Assembly: GCA_934476075.1 (NCBI GenBank)
Contig: CAKSNH010000010.1
Coordinates: forward strand, 1-64,000
DNA length: 64,000 nt
Direction: 5' to 3'
DNA from: an uncultured Clostridia bacterium
GTDB lineage: Bacteria; Bacillota; Clostridia; UBA1381
Of the stretch, positions 1 to 10,020 are shown one piece after another. Position numbers and translations under genes: made by a program. The notes beneath the pieces were generated by a model. That model saw nothing but the letters and a program-made list of their open reading frames with translations. It was not told the origin of the DNA and searched no databases. Each line of letters starts with the position of its first letter. Position 1 is the stretch's first letter.

Positions 1-141
1 CATGAGTTTGTCAACACTTTTTTGAAAAACTTTTAATTTCTTTTGAAACACACTTTCAATGTTTCTTATTAAAAGCCCCTCGTTTTCGTGTCCCTCAATC
101 GGCGACTTGTTTATAATACCACACCTCTCCCCATATGTCAA
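1..141 (-). promoter_or_regulatory. Tandem strong promoters reading out of the window to the left
   Basis: On the minus strand TTGACA (136-141) and TATTAT (113-118) are separated by 17 bp. A second TTGACA lies at 9-14, with its -10 box outside the window. Both -35 boxes are preceded by the same AAAAAAGTG string, which also precedes the -35 of the tRNA-fMet promoter at 38876-38904. I infer a strong, probably stable-RNA or otherwise highly expressed, transcription unit just left of the window. The rest of 142-328 is AT-rich with no gene visible. Confidence 0.6.
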
Positions 142-328
142 CACTTTTTTATCTTTTTTTCGTAAATTTTCACAACTTGTACTTTTTGCATAAGCAAATT
201 GTACAATAAAAGTATTCTATTGTGCAATTTATGATACTATTTTGCAAAATACGCCTATCAAATATATTGTTACCCTCTTTTTACACATTTTAAACAGGAA
301 AATCAAAATAATTCACAAAATAAATCCA

Positions 329-357
329 TTGACATATAAATATAAATAATATATAAT
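329..357 (+). promoter_or_regulatory. mnmA promoter
   Basis: TTGACA at 329-334 and TATAAT at 352-357 with a 17-bp spacer, about 45 bp upstream of the mnmA start codon. Confidence 0.75.
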
Positions 358-402
358 TCATACTAACTATATATGTTTTATATAATATAAGGAGAAAATA
401 AT

Positions 403-1473
403 ATGAAAGAAAAAGCATTGATAGCAATGAGCGGCGGTGTTGACAGTTCAGTTGCCGCCTATCTTATAAAATCGCAGGGCTATGAAACCTGCGGAATTAC
501 ATTAAAGCTGTATTCCAACCCCGATGATATAAAATGCAGACGCACCTGTTGTTCACTTGATGATGTTGAAGATGCACGCAGCGTTGCCAATAAATTGGAT
601 ATACCATACTATGTACTGAATTTTAAAGATAATTTTGAAGAAACGGTAATAAAAAACTTTGTAACTTCATATCAGAACGGACTTACTCCAAACCCATGTA
701 TAGAATGTAACCGTTATATCAAATTCAATCAGCTGTTGTCACGGGCAAATCAGCTTGATTTTGACTATGTCGTGACCGGTCACTATATTCAGCGTGATTA
801 CGACAAGCAGAGCGGACGCTATTTATTAAAGAAAGCCGTTGACCACACAAAAGACCAGTCCTATGTATTGTACACTCTAACGCAGGACCAGTTAAAGCAA
901 TCCCTTTTCCCGCTTGGCACAATGACAAAGCATGAGGTGCGTGAAATTGCAGATGCACATGGCTTTATCAACTCGCAAAAGCCTGATAGTCAGGATATAT
1001 GTTTTGTTCCTGATGGTGACTATGCCGCCTTTATCGAAAAATATACAGGCATACCGTCCAAAATCGGAAACTTTATTGACAAGAACGGCAATATTCTCGG
1101 CACACACAAAGGAATAATTCATTATACAATCGGTCAGCGAAAAGGGTTGGGTTTGTCGCTTGCAAAACCTGCGTATGTTATAGAAAAGAATTTAGATAAT
1201 AACACCGTCACCCTCGGTTCAAATGACGACCTATTTACCACAACGCTGACTGCCAACAACATAAACCTAATCGCAGTCGATAAAATTACCGAGCCGCTAA
1301 AATTGAAAGCCAAAACACGCTATTCGCAAATTGAAGAACCTGCTATTGTAAACCAAATAGATGAAGATACTATTCATGTGGAGTTTACCTCTCCGCAGCG
1401 GGCAATCACCCCCGGACAAGCCGTTGTGCTTTATGATGATGACATTGTTGTCGGCGGCGGAACAATATTGTAA
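403..1473 (+). CDS. mnmA: tRNA-specific 2-thiouridylase MnmA
   Basis: This enzyme thiolates U34 of the tRNAs for Lys, Glu and Gln, using ATP to adenylate the base and a persulfide relay to deliver sulfur, in the cytoplasm. The 356-residue protein has the usual length. The PP-loop SGGVDSS lies at about residues 10-16. The catalytic cysteine sits in NPCIECN near residue 100, and the second cysteine in SQDICFV near residue 200. The start is supported by AAGGAG just upstream and by a good promoter. The gene stands alone, with non-coding DNA on both sides. The cysteine desulfurase partner is not in the window. Confidence 0.96.
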   Translation: MKEKALIAMSGGVDSSVAAYLIKSQGYETCGITLKLYSNPDDIKCRRTCCSLDDVEDARSVANKLDIPYYVLNFKDNFEETVIKNFVTSYQNGLTPNPCIECNRYIKFNQLLSRANQLDFDYVVTGHYIQRDYDKQSGRYLLKKAVDHTKDQSYVLYTLTQDQLKQSLFPLGTMTKHEVREIADAHGFINSQKPDSQDICFVPDGDYAAFIEKYTGIPSKIGNFIDKNGNILGTHKGIIHYTIGQRKGLGLSLAKPAYVIEKNLDNNTVTLGSNDDLFTTTLTANNINLIAVDKITEPLKLKAKTRYSQIEEPAIVNQIDEDTIHVEFTSPQRAITPGQAVVLYDDDIVVGGGTIL

Positions 1474-2066
1474 ATTATGAGTTGTGGAGATGATGTACAA
1501 GACAAATTGCACTATACTCGCATTGCCACCGAACTCACCCTTGCCAACTAAACTTGGTCAACGTCAGTCGCACTACACTTTCATTCATATCTACACTTGC
1601 ACTTTCCCAATAAACTTACCCTAACGGACACGCAAAAAGCGTATATCTATATTCAGTGGGCACAGAGGGTATGCCGTATCTATGTTTTGCTTGTGAACTA
1701 TGTTTAATCAAACTCATCGCAAGCACTATGCTCGGACGGCACAAAATTCATGCGTCTAGGCAATAAATGAATTTTGCCGACAAAGTGGGAACAACTATAT
1801 TGCAATAGCTTTGCAGCGTGTGGGTCAAGGGTGTCCCTTGCGGACTTTTCCGTCCTCTTTGTGGACGTGGACAAAGAGGACTCCAAAGGGTTCGCTATAA
1901 TTTGATAATGTCTATACTCATGGGGAAGTGAAACGTCCCCGTCGCTAAATGGGGGCAACGTCAGTCGCACTACACTTTGATGCTGTCTATGCTCGAACAG
2001 AATACAAAAACTTATAATCCCCCCAACAACTCATACTTTATACTTGCCCCTCTCCATTCCCCACAC
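1474..2066. other. Non-coding intergenic region with direct repeats and a hairpin
   Basis: This stretch of nearly 600 bp shows no convincing gene. It carries a perfect 23-bp direct repeat at 1559-1581 and 1956-1978 (starting CAACGTCAGTCGC). Between the copies is a hairpin with an 11-bp stem (GTCCTCTTTGT at 1852-1862, ACAAAGAGGAC at 1871-1881). An open frame on the minus strand at 1704-1970 has no ribosome binding site and looks low in coding character. It may be a decayed or small non-autonomous element; I do not recognise it. Confidence 0.5.
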
Positions 2067-2108
2067 AAAAAGCTCTTGAATTTTGCACAGCAAAATCCAA
2101 GAGCTTTT
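2067..2108 (-). terminator. pyrG terminator
   Basis: Hairpin with arms AAAAGCTCTTG (2067-2077) and CAAGAGCTTTT (2098-2108), extended by inner pairing, just after the pyrG stop codon. The A-rich lower arm gives the T tract on the minus strand. Confidence 0.85.
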
Positions 2109-2119
2109 ATTATCATCAA

Positions 2120-3754
<1,635 letters not shown>

Positions 3755-3788
3755 TTATCGGTAATATATTTTAATTCTTATAATTCAC

Positions 3789-4967
3789 TCAATTATTTTT
3801 ATGTCTTTCAACAAATCTTGCAATACGTTTAAGTGCCTCTTGAATATTCTTTATCGAATACGCATACGAACATCTGATAAATCCCTCGCCGCACTCGCCG
3901 AACGCCGTTCCCGGAACAACCGCAACCTTTTCTTCTTCCAAAAGCTTCAAGCAAAATTCTTCACTTGTCATGCCTGTCGACTTAATGCACGGGAACGCAT
4001 AGAATGCACCCAAAGGCTCAAAGCAGGAAAGTCCCATTTTTCTGAACCCGTCAACTATATATCTTCTGCGGTAATTATATTCCTTACGCATATTTTCAAC
4101 ATCGTCATCACAACGCTTTAATGCCTCGATAGCCGCATACTGGCTTGTTGTCGGCGAACTCATGATGCAGTATTGATGTACCTTTGTCATCGGTTTGATA
4201 ATCTCTTTCGGGCCTACCGCATATCCCAAACGCCAGCCTGTCATAGCATATGTTTTCGAGAAACCGTTTACCACTATTGTGCGTTCTCTCATGCCGTCAA
4301 TCGCCGAAAAAGTGGTGTGACCCTCATCGCCATAGCGAAGTTCACCGTAAATCTCGTCCGAAAGCACCATAATATCAGTACCCTTCAAGACCTCCGCAAT
4401 AGCCTCCAAATCTTTTCTTGACATAACTCCGCCCGTTGGATTGTTCGGGTAAGGCAAAATCAATAGTTTTGTTTTCGGAGTAATTTTTTCTTTTAATTGT
4501 TCGGGCAAAAGTCTGAAATTATCTTCTTCCTTTGTCTGAATAGGAATAGCCGTACCGCCCGCCATAACCGCACACGGCTTGTAGCAGACAAAGCTCGGTT
4601 CGGGAATAAGCACCTCGTCACCCGGATTTACCACGCAGCGAATCATAAGGTCGATAGCCTCACTTCCGCCCACCGTAACCAATACTTCATTTTTCGGATT
4701 GTATTCCACACCGTATTTTCTGTCTATATAATTGCAAATCTCCTGTCTTAGTTCCAAAAGACCAGCATTTGCCGTATAGTGAGTCTGAGCCTGTTCCAAT
4801 GAGTAAATACCGGCCTCACGGATAGTCCACGGAGTGGCAAAATCAGGTTCGCCCACGCCAAGAGAAATAGCGTCTTTCATTTCAGCCACAATATCAAAGA
4901 ATTTTCTTATTCCCGACGGCGGCATAGCCTGTACAACAGGCGATAATAATTTATTGTAATCCATCAT
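3789..4967 (-). CDS. Class I/II PLP-dependent aminotransferase (AlaT-like)
   Basis: A fold-type I aminotransferase of 392 residues. The PLP lysine lies in FSKTYAMTGWR near residue 238, with NNPTGG and SDEIYGELRY upstream as expected for the aspartate aminotransferase superfamily. Its ATGA start overlaps the stop of the upstream Lrp-family regulator by 4 bp, so the two are translationally coupled. In Bacillus the same pairing is the alanine transaminase AlaT (YugH) with its regulator AlaR (YugG). I infer an alanine or related transaminase, but substrate specificity cannot be read from the sequence; aspartate or diaminopimelate-pathway aminotransferases are alternatives. Confidence 0.88.
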   Translation of the reverse strand: MMDYNKLLSPVVQAMPPSGIRKFFDIVAEMKDAISLGVGEPDFATPWTIREAGIYSLEQAQTHYTANAGLLELRQEICNYIDRKYGVEYNPKNEVLVTVGGSEAIDLMIRCVVNPGDEVLIPEPSFVCYKPCAVMAGGTAIPIQTKEEDNFRLLPEQLKEKITPKTKLLILPYPNNPTGGVMSRKDLEAIAEVLKGTDIMVLSDEIYGELRYGDEGHTTFSAIDGMRERTIVVNGFSKTYAMTGWRLGYAVGPKEIIKPMTKVHQYCIMSSPTTSQYAAIEALKRCDDDVENMRKEYNYRRRYIVDGFRKMGLSCFEPLGAFYAFPCIKSTGMTSEEFCLKLLEEEKVAVVPGTAFGECGEGFIRCSYAYSIKNIQEALKRIARFVERHKNN

Positions 4968-5446
4968 AAAGTAATCACCTGCCTAGTATCTTTTTCATCG
5001 TCTTCAAAGCAAATACCCTCTTCTTTGTATTTTTTCAAAATAAAGTGGGTAGCCGTACTTATAACCGAGTCCATCTGTGCCAATTTCTGAGCAACGAACA
5101 AAGCAACCTCTTTCATAGACTTGCCCTCAATCGTAACCGCCAAATCATAAGCACCCGACATCAAATAAAGCGATTTAACCTGCGGATACTTGTAAATTCT
5201 CTGAGCAACCTTGTCAAAACCCTCGCCACGCTGCGGAGTAACTCTAAGTTCAATCAAAGCGGTAACAACGTCCTTATCCGTCTTTTCCCAGTTAATGAGA
5301 GTTTTATAACCAACGATAATATTCTTCGCCTCCAAATCGTCAATCGCGGCGGCGACCTCCGCAACGGTTTTGCCTGTCATTTGGGCAATTTCTTCAACGC
5401 TCAATTCAGAGTCATTTCTTTCAATAATTTCAAGAATTTCATTCAT
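4964..5446 (-). CDS. Lrp/AsnC family transcriptional regulator (AlaR-like)
   Basis: A 160-residue feast/famine regulator. An N-terminal winged helix-turn-helix (about residues 1-60, with LSVEEIAQMTGKTVAEV) is followed by an AsnC-type ligand-binding domain (about 65-150). I start it at the ATG at 5446, which has GAGGAGAG a few bases upstream; a longer open frame extends upstream but lacks a ribosome binding site. It overlaps the aminotransferase start by 4 bp and has its own promoter at 5507-5535. It probably senses an amino acid and controls this aminotransferase operon, as AlaR does in Bacillus; this is inference from the pairing. Confidence 0.9.
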   Translation of the reverse strand: MNEILEIIERNDSELSVEEIAQMTGKTVAEVAAAIDDLEAKNIIVGYKTLINWEKTDKDVVTALIELRVTPQRGEGFDKVAQRIYKYPQVKSLYLMSGAYDLAVTIEGKSMKEVALFVAQKLAQMDSVISTATHFILKKYKEEGICFEDDEKDTRQVITL

Positions 5447-5506
5447 ATAAATCTCTCCTCGCCTATAAAATCTGTGTTGAATTTTTAAAAAACAACAATA
5501 TCTTTT

Positions 5507-5535
5507 ATTATACCGTATTTCAAAGCAAATATCAA
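5507..5535 (-). promoter_or_regulatory. Promoter of the Lrp-aminotransferase operon
   Basis: Minus-strand TTGATA (5530-5535) and TATAAT (5507-5512) with a 17-bp spacer, about 60 bp before the regulator start codon. Confidence 0.7.
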
Positions 5536-5739
5536 TGCAAACTTTTAAATAATTCATATAAAATACCGATATAATAAAATACATATACTAAAATAATACT
5601 ACAAAAACATAAATACATCAATAGCAAAAACAAAGTTTTGTACAATAGTTCAAAAAATAATGTATTAAACAAACAAAAGCGGATATAATAACGAATGTGA
5701 TAATTCACAAAACAAAAACAAGAATGGAGAATGATATTT

Positions 5740-5895
5740 ATGGAAAACCTATCAATTAAATGTACAGTAAACGAATGTGCACACCACTGCCAAAACAAGA
5801 ACTATTGCAGCCTTGACTGTATCACAATCGGCACACATGAATCAAACCCTACAATGGACCAATGCACAGACTGTAAATCATTCGCAAGAAAATAA
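5740..5895 (+). CDS. DUF1540 cysteine-rich small protein
   Basis: A 51-residue protein with GGAGA upstream of its ATG. It begins with IKCTVNECAHHC and has seven cysteines in a C-x5-C-x3-C-x5-C-x3-C-x14-C-x2-C pattern, which fits the DUF1540 family, common in Clostridia and likely metal-binding. Family members are often spore-associated, but the function is unknown. It stands alone between the divergent Lrp operon and the end of the radical SAM gene, with a hairpin terminator after it. The upstream region has a TATAAT (near 5685) but no clear -35. Confidence 0.82.
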   Translation: MENLSIKCTVNECAHHCQNKNYCSLDCITIGTHESNPTMDQCTDCKSFARK

Positions 5896-5925
5896 TCTTG
5901 TTTTCCGAAATTTAAAAAAACATTA

Positions 5926-5967
5926 CCCATGTGCTTTAAAATATTTACTGCACATGGGCTTTGTTGT
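5926..5967. terminator. Terminator between the DUF1540 gene and the convergent radical SAM gene
   Basis: Arms CCCATGTGC (5926-5934) and GCACATGGG (5950-5958). A T-rich tract follows on the plus strand and an A-run (5914-5920) precedes it, so it can serve both convergent genes. Confidence 0.8.
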
Positions 5968-6908
5968 TACATATTGAATTTTGCACCCTGATAGGTGTTT
6001 CGTCTTAACATTTCCTTGTCAATCTCATTTAATACGACAAATTTCTTCAAACTCCACAGCGGAGCAATCAAGCTGTCACGACCGCCGTCACCCGTCAACC
6101 TTTGTATAACCGTATCTTCATGGAACACTTCAAGCTGCGAGCAGATTATATCCACATAATCTTCAAGCGAAAGCACATCAAAACCGCCGTCTAGATATTC
6201 CTTTGCAATCCTCGTTCCTTTTAAAATATGCAGCAGGTGTAGCTTCACGCAGTGCGGACGCAATTTTGCCACCGTCCTTGCCGTTTCAATCATCATATCC
6301 TTTGTTTCGTTCGGCAGACCGTCAATCAAATGTACGCACACATTAATTCCACGTTCACGGAGTTTATTGTACCCTATCAAAAACTCGGCATAGGTGTGAC
6401 ATCTGTTTATGTGGTTTCCCGTTTCGTCAAATATAGTTTGAAGTCCGAGTTCCACAATTAAATATGTCCGCCTGTTAAGTTCCGATAAATAATCGAGTAT
6501 ATCATCGGGCAGAGCGTCCGCCCGTGTCGCAATACTTATCCCCACCACATTTTCCTGTGCCAATACAGGCTCAAATCTTGCCTTTAACACATCAACCGGT
6601 GCATAAGTATTCGTGTGTGCCTGAAAATAGGGAATATACTTTGCCTCTTTCCATTTTTGGTGCATCTTCGCCTTAACTTCTTCAAACTGTGTCAAAATAT
6701 TGTGAGTCGGGTCACCGGCAAAATCACCGCTCCCCGAATCCGAACAATATGTACAGCCGCCGTACCCCTTCGTCCCGTCAATATTCGGGCAGGTAAAGCC
6801 GGCATTTAACGCCACTTTAAACACCTTGCAGCCGAACTTGTCATGCAAATGATAATTCCATGTGTGATAGCGTTTATTATCATTTGAATATTTAAAATCA
6901 TTCTGCAT
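5967..6908 (-). CDS. TIGR01212-type radical SAM protein (YhcC-like)
   Basis: A 313-residue radical SAM protein of the YhcC/TIGR01212 family. The cysteine cluster lies near residues 40-53 in CPNIDGTKGYGGCTYC, with a longer spacing than the classic CxxxCxxC, as is typical of this family. The function of the family is not firmly established. I start it at the ATG at 6908 because GAGGA lies about 8 bases upstream; an in-frame TTG at 6923 would remove that site from the leader. It begins 23 bp after tsaD and is the last gene of the tRNA-modification cluster. Confidence 0.88.
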   Translation of the reverse strand: MQNDFKYSNDNKRYHTWNYHLHDKFGCKVFKVALNAGFTCPNIDGTKGYGGCTYCSDSGSGDFAGDPTHNILTQFEEVKAKMHQKWKEAKYIPYFQAHTNTYAPVDVLKARFEPVLAQENVVGISIATRADALPDDILDYLSELNRRTYLIVELGLQTIFDETGNHINRCHTYAEFLIGYNKLRERGINVCVHLIDGLPNETKDMMIETARTVAKLRPHCVKLHLLHILKGTRIAKEYLDGGFDVLSLEDYVDIICSQLEVFHEDTVIQRLTGDGGRDSLIAPLWSLKKFVVLNEIDKEMLRRNTYQGAKFNM

Positions 6909-6931
6909 TTTAATATTCCTCAATTATATTC

Positions 6932-7942
6932 TTATTCCAACGGCAGTGACGGAACTGCATTAAGCGTCATATCAGCTGTTCTGCCGTTAATCCACTCATA
7001 ATATCCGGCACAGCCAATCATAGCCGCATTGTCGGTACATAATATCGGCGGCGGATATAACACATTCATGTCATGCTCCGCTCCCCGTCTGCTCATTTCG
7101 GCACGCAAAGCCGAATTTGACGCAACACCGCCCGCCAAAGCTATCGTTTTCGCACCCGAACGCAGTGCCGCCTCGATAGTGTGCGAACATAAAGCGTCAA
7201 CCACCGCCGCCTGAAAACTTGCGGCAATATCCGCTCTGTTGTACTCCTCATGATTTTGTTCCAGCTTGTGCAGATAATTTATAACCGCCGTTTTAACACC
7301 GCTGAAACTGAAATCCAAAGAATTGTTGTCCATTTTAACTCGTGGAAACTTCACGCTATCCGGATTGCCCTCTTTCGCCAATTTATCAATAAGCGGGCCG
7401 CCCGGATAGCCTAAACCTATAACACGAGCAATCTTGTCGAAAGCCTCGCCTGCCGCATCATCTCTTGTGCGTCCGAGCACTTCCAATTCGGTGTAGCTTT
7501 TCACATTCACAATATGGCTGTGACCGCCCGATGCAACCAAGCATACGAACGGCGGTTCAAGTTTCGGGTGTGCGATAAAGTTCGCCATTATGTGCCCTTT
7601 AATATGATGTACGGGTACTAACGGCTTGCCGCACGCATAAGCCAAAGCCTTTGCCGCCGATACACCCACAAGCAACGCTCCGACCAAACCCGGACCGTAA
7701 GTCACCGCAATAGCGTCAATATCGTCAAACGTAACATTTGCATTCGCCAAAGCCTCGTCTATAACGGCGTCCACCGCCTCGATGTGTTTTCTCGATGCTA
7801 TTTCGGGAACAACACCGCCGTATAATTTGTGTAAATCAATCTGTGAATTTATAACATTTGACAGAACCTCACGTCCGTTTTTAACCACTGCCGCAGCCGT
7901 TTCGTCACATGAGCTTTCTATCCCCAAAATTAGTTTATCCAA
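6932..7942 (-). CDS. tsaD: tRNA N6-adenosine threonylcarbamoyltransferase TsaD
   Basis: Transfers the threonylcarbamoyl group from TC-AMP to A37 of ANN-decoding tRNAs. The 336 residues begin with [14 protein letters not shown]. The metal-binding histidines lie in HHIKGHI near residue 112, and [10 protein letters not shown] is near residue 270. The start codon is TTG at 7942, supported by AAGGAG 8 bases upstream and the conserved N-terminus. It lies 15 bp after rimI. The upstream gene sua5 supplies TC-AMP; the partners TsaB and TsaE are not in this window. Confidence 0.96.
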   Translation of the reverse strand: MDKLILGIESSCDETAAAVVKNGREVLSNVINSQIDLHKLYGGVVPEIASRKHIEAVDAVIDEALANANVTFDDIDAIAVTYGPGLVGALLVGVSAAKALAYACGKPLVPVHHIKGHIMANFIAHPKLEPPFVCLVASGGHSHIVNVKSYTELEVLGRTRDDAAGEAFDKIARVIGLGYPGGPLIDKLAKEGNPDSVKFPRVKMDNNSLDFSFSGVKTAVINYLHKLEQNHEEYNRADIAASFQAAVVDALCSHTIEAALRSGAKTIALAGGVASNSALRAEMSRRGAEHDMNVLYPPPILCTDNAAMIGCAGYYEWINGRTADMTLNAVPSLPLE

Positions 7943-7957
7943 TTCGGATTCTCCTTT

Positions 7958-8395
7958 TTACATATTTTTCGTCATAATATATGCGTCTTCTCTGTTGTCG
8001 GCATAATATCTCGGTCTTTTACCGAGTATCTCAAAACCATATTTTTTGTATAAATGCTGTGCCGGAGTGTTGCTCGCCCTCACTTCAAGGGTCAGCATGG
8101 ATAAATGCAGTTCCTTTGCGGTTTCAATCAGCCTTTCGACCAATATGCTCCCGTACCCGTTTTGCCTGTAATCGGGGTGAACCGCAATATTGGTTATGTG
8201 CCCCTCGCCGGCAACATTCCATATTCCGCAGTAGCCTATCAATTCACCCTCATCTGTGCGTATTATATAGTAATAAGCCAATTTATTTGCCATCTCATCG
8301 GCAAATGAGTTTCTCGACCATGCCATCGTAAAGCATTTTTTGTCCAGCTCCCACACTTCATCAATATCATTTTCCGTCATTGAAAGCAATTTCAT
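7958..8395 (-). CDS. rimI: Ribosomal protein S18-alanine N-acetyltransferase RimI
   Basis: A 145-residue GNAT acetyltransferase. The acetyl-CoA-binding motif RQNGYG near residue 80 sits in a standard V-H-P-x-Y-R context, and the C-terminal KKYGFEILGKRPRYY is typical of RimI. Its ATG overlaps the stop of the phosphatase gene (ATGA), so the two are coupled. In Clostridia rimI commonly sits beside tsaD and tsaB, as it does beside tsaD here. The target is expected to be the N-terminal alanine of ribosomal protein S18; other N-terminal targets are possible. Confidence 0.9.
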   Translation of the reverse strand: MKLLSMTENDIDEVWELDKKCFTMAWSRNSFADEMANKLAYYYIIRTDEGELIGYCGIWNVAGEGHITNIAVHPDYRQNGYGSILVERLIETAKELHLSMLTLEVRASNTPAQHLYKKYGFEILGKRPRYYADNREDAYIMTKNM

Positions 8396-8826
8396 TTTTT
8401 CAATCCTTCCGCAATTATTTCAATCGCTTTCATAATATGTTCCGCCGTTTCCTCATATTCCTCCAAATCACCGCCGAACGGGTCAGGAATATCGCCGTCA
8501 AGATTTGCGTATCCGTTTAGAGTATATATCTTGTCGCTCACAAGCGGAAACAATAATTCTCTGTGGCTTTCGGTCATGGTCAAAATCAAATCAGCCTCAT
8601 TCAAAATGTCATTGGTAAGTATTCTCGCTCTGTGTCCGGAAATATCCACACCGTATTTTTCAGATGCCTCGATAGCCTCCTCCGACGCACCCTCGCCCTC
8701 CTGTGCAAAAATACCGGCTGACGATGCCGTCACATCAAGATTTTGTTCCTTTGCAATTTTGTTCATAAATCCCTCTGCCATAGGACTTCTGCAAGTATTT
8801 CCCGTACATACAAAAAGTATCTTCAT
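8392..8826 (-). CDS. Low-molecular-weight phosphatase, probably protein-arginine phosphatase (YwlE-type)
   Basis: A 144-residue low-molecular-weight phosphatase. The CX5R loop near the N-terminus reads CTGNTCRSPM. The Thr after Asn is the residue that distinguishes the arginine phosphatase YwlE from tyrosine-specific relatives, which carry Ile or Leu there. The general acid is in DPFGG near residue 118. I start it at the ATG at 8826, with GGAGGG in the leader; a TTG 15 bases upstream lies within that ribosome binding site. It lies between sua5 and rimI, as ywlE lies next to sua5 (ywlC) in Bacillus. No McsB kinase is in the window. Confidence 0.88.
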   Translation of the reverse strand: MKILFVCTGNTCRSPMAEGFMNKIAKEQNLDVTASSAGIFAQEGEGASEEAIEASEKYGVDISGHRARILTNDILNEADLILTMTESHRELLFPLVSDKIYTLNGYANLDGDIPDPFGGDLEEYEETAEHIMKAIEIIAEGLKK

Positions 8827-8841
8827 AAAATATCCCTCCAA

Positions 8842-9879
8842 TCAGACATGGATAATATAGTTTCCGGCGGATTTGTATAATCTGTTCTTAACAGCCATAC
8901 CCATACCGTCCGTTTCCTCAAACTCCGCCAAAATCACATCAATATTGTGTTCGTCAAAATCACGCAGATAAGAAAATAAATTAACCGCATATTCCCTGTT
9001 CGTTTCGCCGGCAAAAAGCACATAATCCGCACCTGCTGTATCATTTTTATTTTTCAGCATAACGCCGACCTTTTTGCCCTCCGCCTTGTACTGCTCTGTA
9101 AGCTCCTTAATTTTTTCGTGCACCTTTTCCGTTTTGCCCTCAATAACAATAACCTGTGCTTTCGGAGCATAATGCTTGTACTTCATACCGGGGCATTTCG
9201 GCTTTTCGTTCGGCAGCATGGTATCCACAATATGTGGGTCAACCGTTGAATTCGGGATAATCTCCTGTAAATCTTCAAGCGTGATACCGCCCGGTCTCAG
9301 AATAACAGGCACTTCGCCCGTCACATCAACAACCGTCGATTCCACACCCACACTGCACGCACCGCCGTCTATAATGTATTCGATACGTCCGTTCATGTCC
9401 TCGATAACGTGTTTCGCCTCTGTCGGGCTTGGCTTGCCCGATAAATTTGCACTCGGTGCGGCGATAGGCACACCGCTTTGTCTTATAAGTTCCCTTGCAA
9501 TCGGGTGTATCGGAATACGCACCGCAACCGTGTCAAGTCCGGCTGTTACGGCATCGTTTATATCCCTGTTCTTCGGAAAAATCAGAGTAATCGGTCCGGG
9601 AGTAAAAGCGTCCAGTAATTTTTTTGCATTCTCGTTTATCTCCCTTGCCAGCTTGCCGACATCATTCTTGTCGCATATGTGCACAATAAGCGGATTGTCC
9701 GACGGTCTGCCCTTTGCCTTAAATATATTTTTAACTGCCGATTCATCAAATGCGTTCGCACCCAACCCGTATACGGTTTCAGTCGGGAAAGCGACAAGCT
9801 TGCCGTCCGCCACTGCCTTAGCCGGTTCTGCAAGTACCTGCAAATTATTTTCATCTGCAATTATTATTTTCGTCTGCAT
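8842..9879 (-). CDS. L-threonylcarbamoyladenylate synthase (Sua5 type)
   Basis: Makes TC-AMP from threonine, bicarbonate and ATP for t6A37 tRNA modification. This is the long Sua5 form of 345 residues. The N-terminal YrdC domain (about 10-205) carries KGRPSDNPL and SANLSGKPSPT. The linker CPGMKYKHYAPKA leads into a C-terminal Sua5 domain (about 240-345). The ATG at 9879 has GGAG upstream; the longer open frame starts in the promoter region. It is the first gene of the sua5 - phosphatase - rimI - tsaD - radical SAM cluster. Confidence 0.94.
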   Translation of the reverse strand: MQTKIIIADENNLQVLAEPAKAVADGKLVAFPTETVYGLGANAFDESAVKNIFKAKGRPSDNPLIVHICDKNDVGKLAREINENAKKLLDAFTPGPITLIFPKNRDINDAVTAGLDTVAVRIPIHPIARELIRQSGVPIAAPSANLSGKPSPTEAKHVIEDMNGRIEYIIDGGACSVGVESTVVDVTGEVPVILRPGGITLEDLQEIIPNSTVDPHIVDTMLPNEKPKCPGMKYKHYAPKAQVIVIEGKTEKVHEKIKELTEQYKAEGKKVGVMLKNKNDTAGADYVLFAGETNREYAVNLFSYLRDFDEHNIDVILAEFEETDGMGMAVKNRLYKSAGNYIIHV

Positions 9880-9912
9880 TGTAACACTCCTTCGTGTTTT
9901 AATCTTCAATAT

Positions 9913-9941
9913 ATTATAACGCTTTTTTGCGTTTTTGTAAA
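9913..9941 (-). promoter_or_regulatory. Promoter of the sua5-tsaD cluster
   Basis: Minus-strand TTTACA (9936-9941) and TATAAT (9913-9918) with a 17-bp spacer, 34 bp before the sua5 start codon. Confidence 0.75.
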
Positions 9942-9966
9942 TACGGAAAGAATAACTGAATATACT

Positions 9967-10007
9967 AAAACAGACAAGCCTGTAAACCATAGATAGCTTG
10001 TCTGTTT
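9967..10007 (-). terminator. Terminator of the Na/Pi cotransporter gene
   Basis: Arms AAACAGACAAGC (9968-9979) and GCTTGTCTGTTT (9996-10007), 13 bp after the stop codon. Confidence 0.85.
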
Positions 10008-10020
10008 CGTAAAAATAATT

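Noticed and set aside
1704..1970. An 88-codon minus-strand open frame in the intergenic region after mnmA
   Set aside because: No ribosome binding site, no recognisable motif; it runs through the hairpin and one direct repeat, so it is more likely non-coding repeat DNA.
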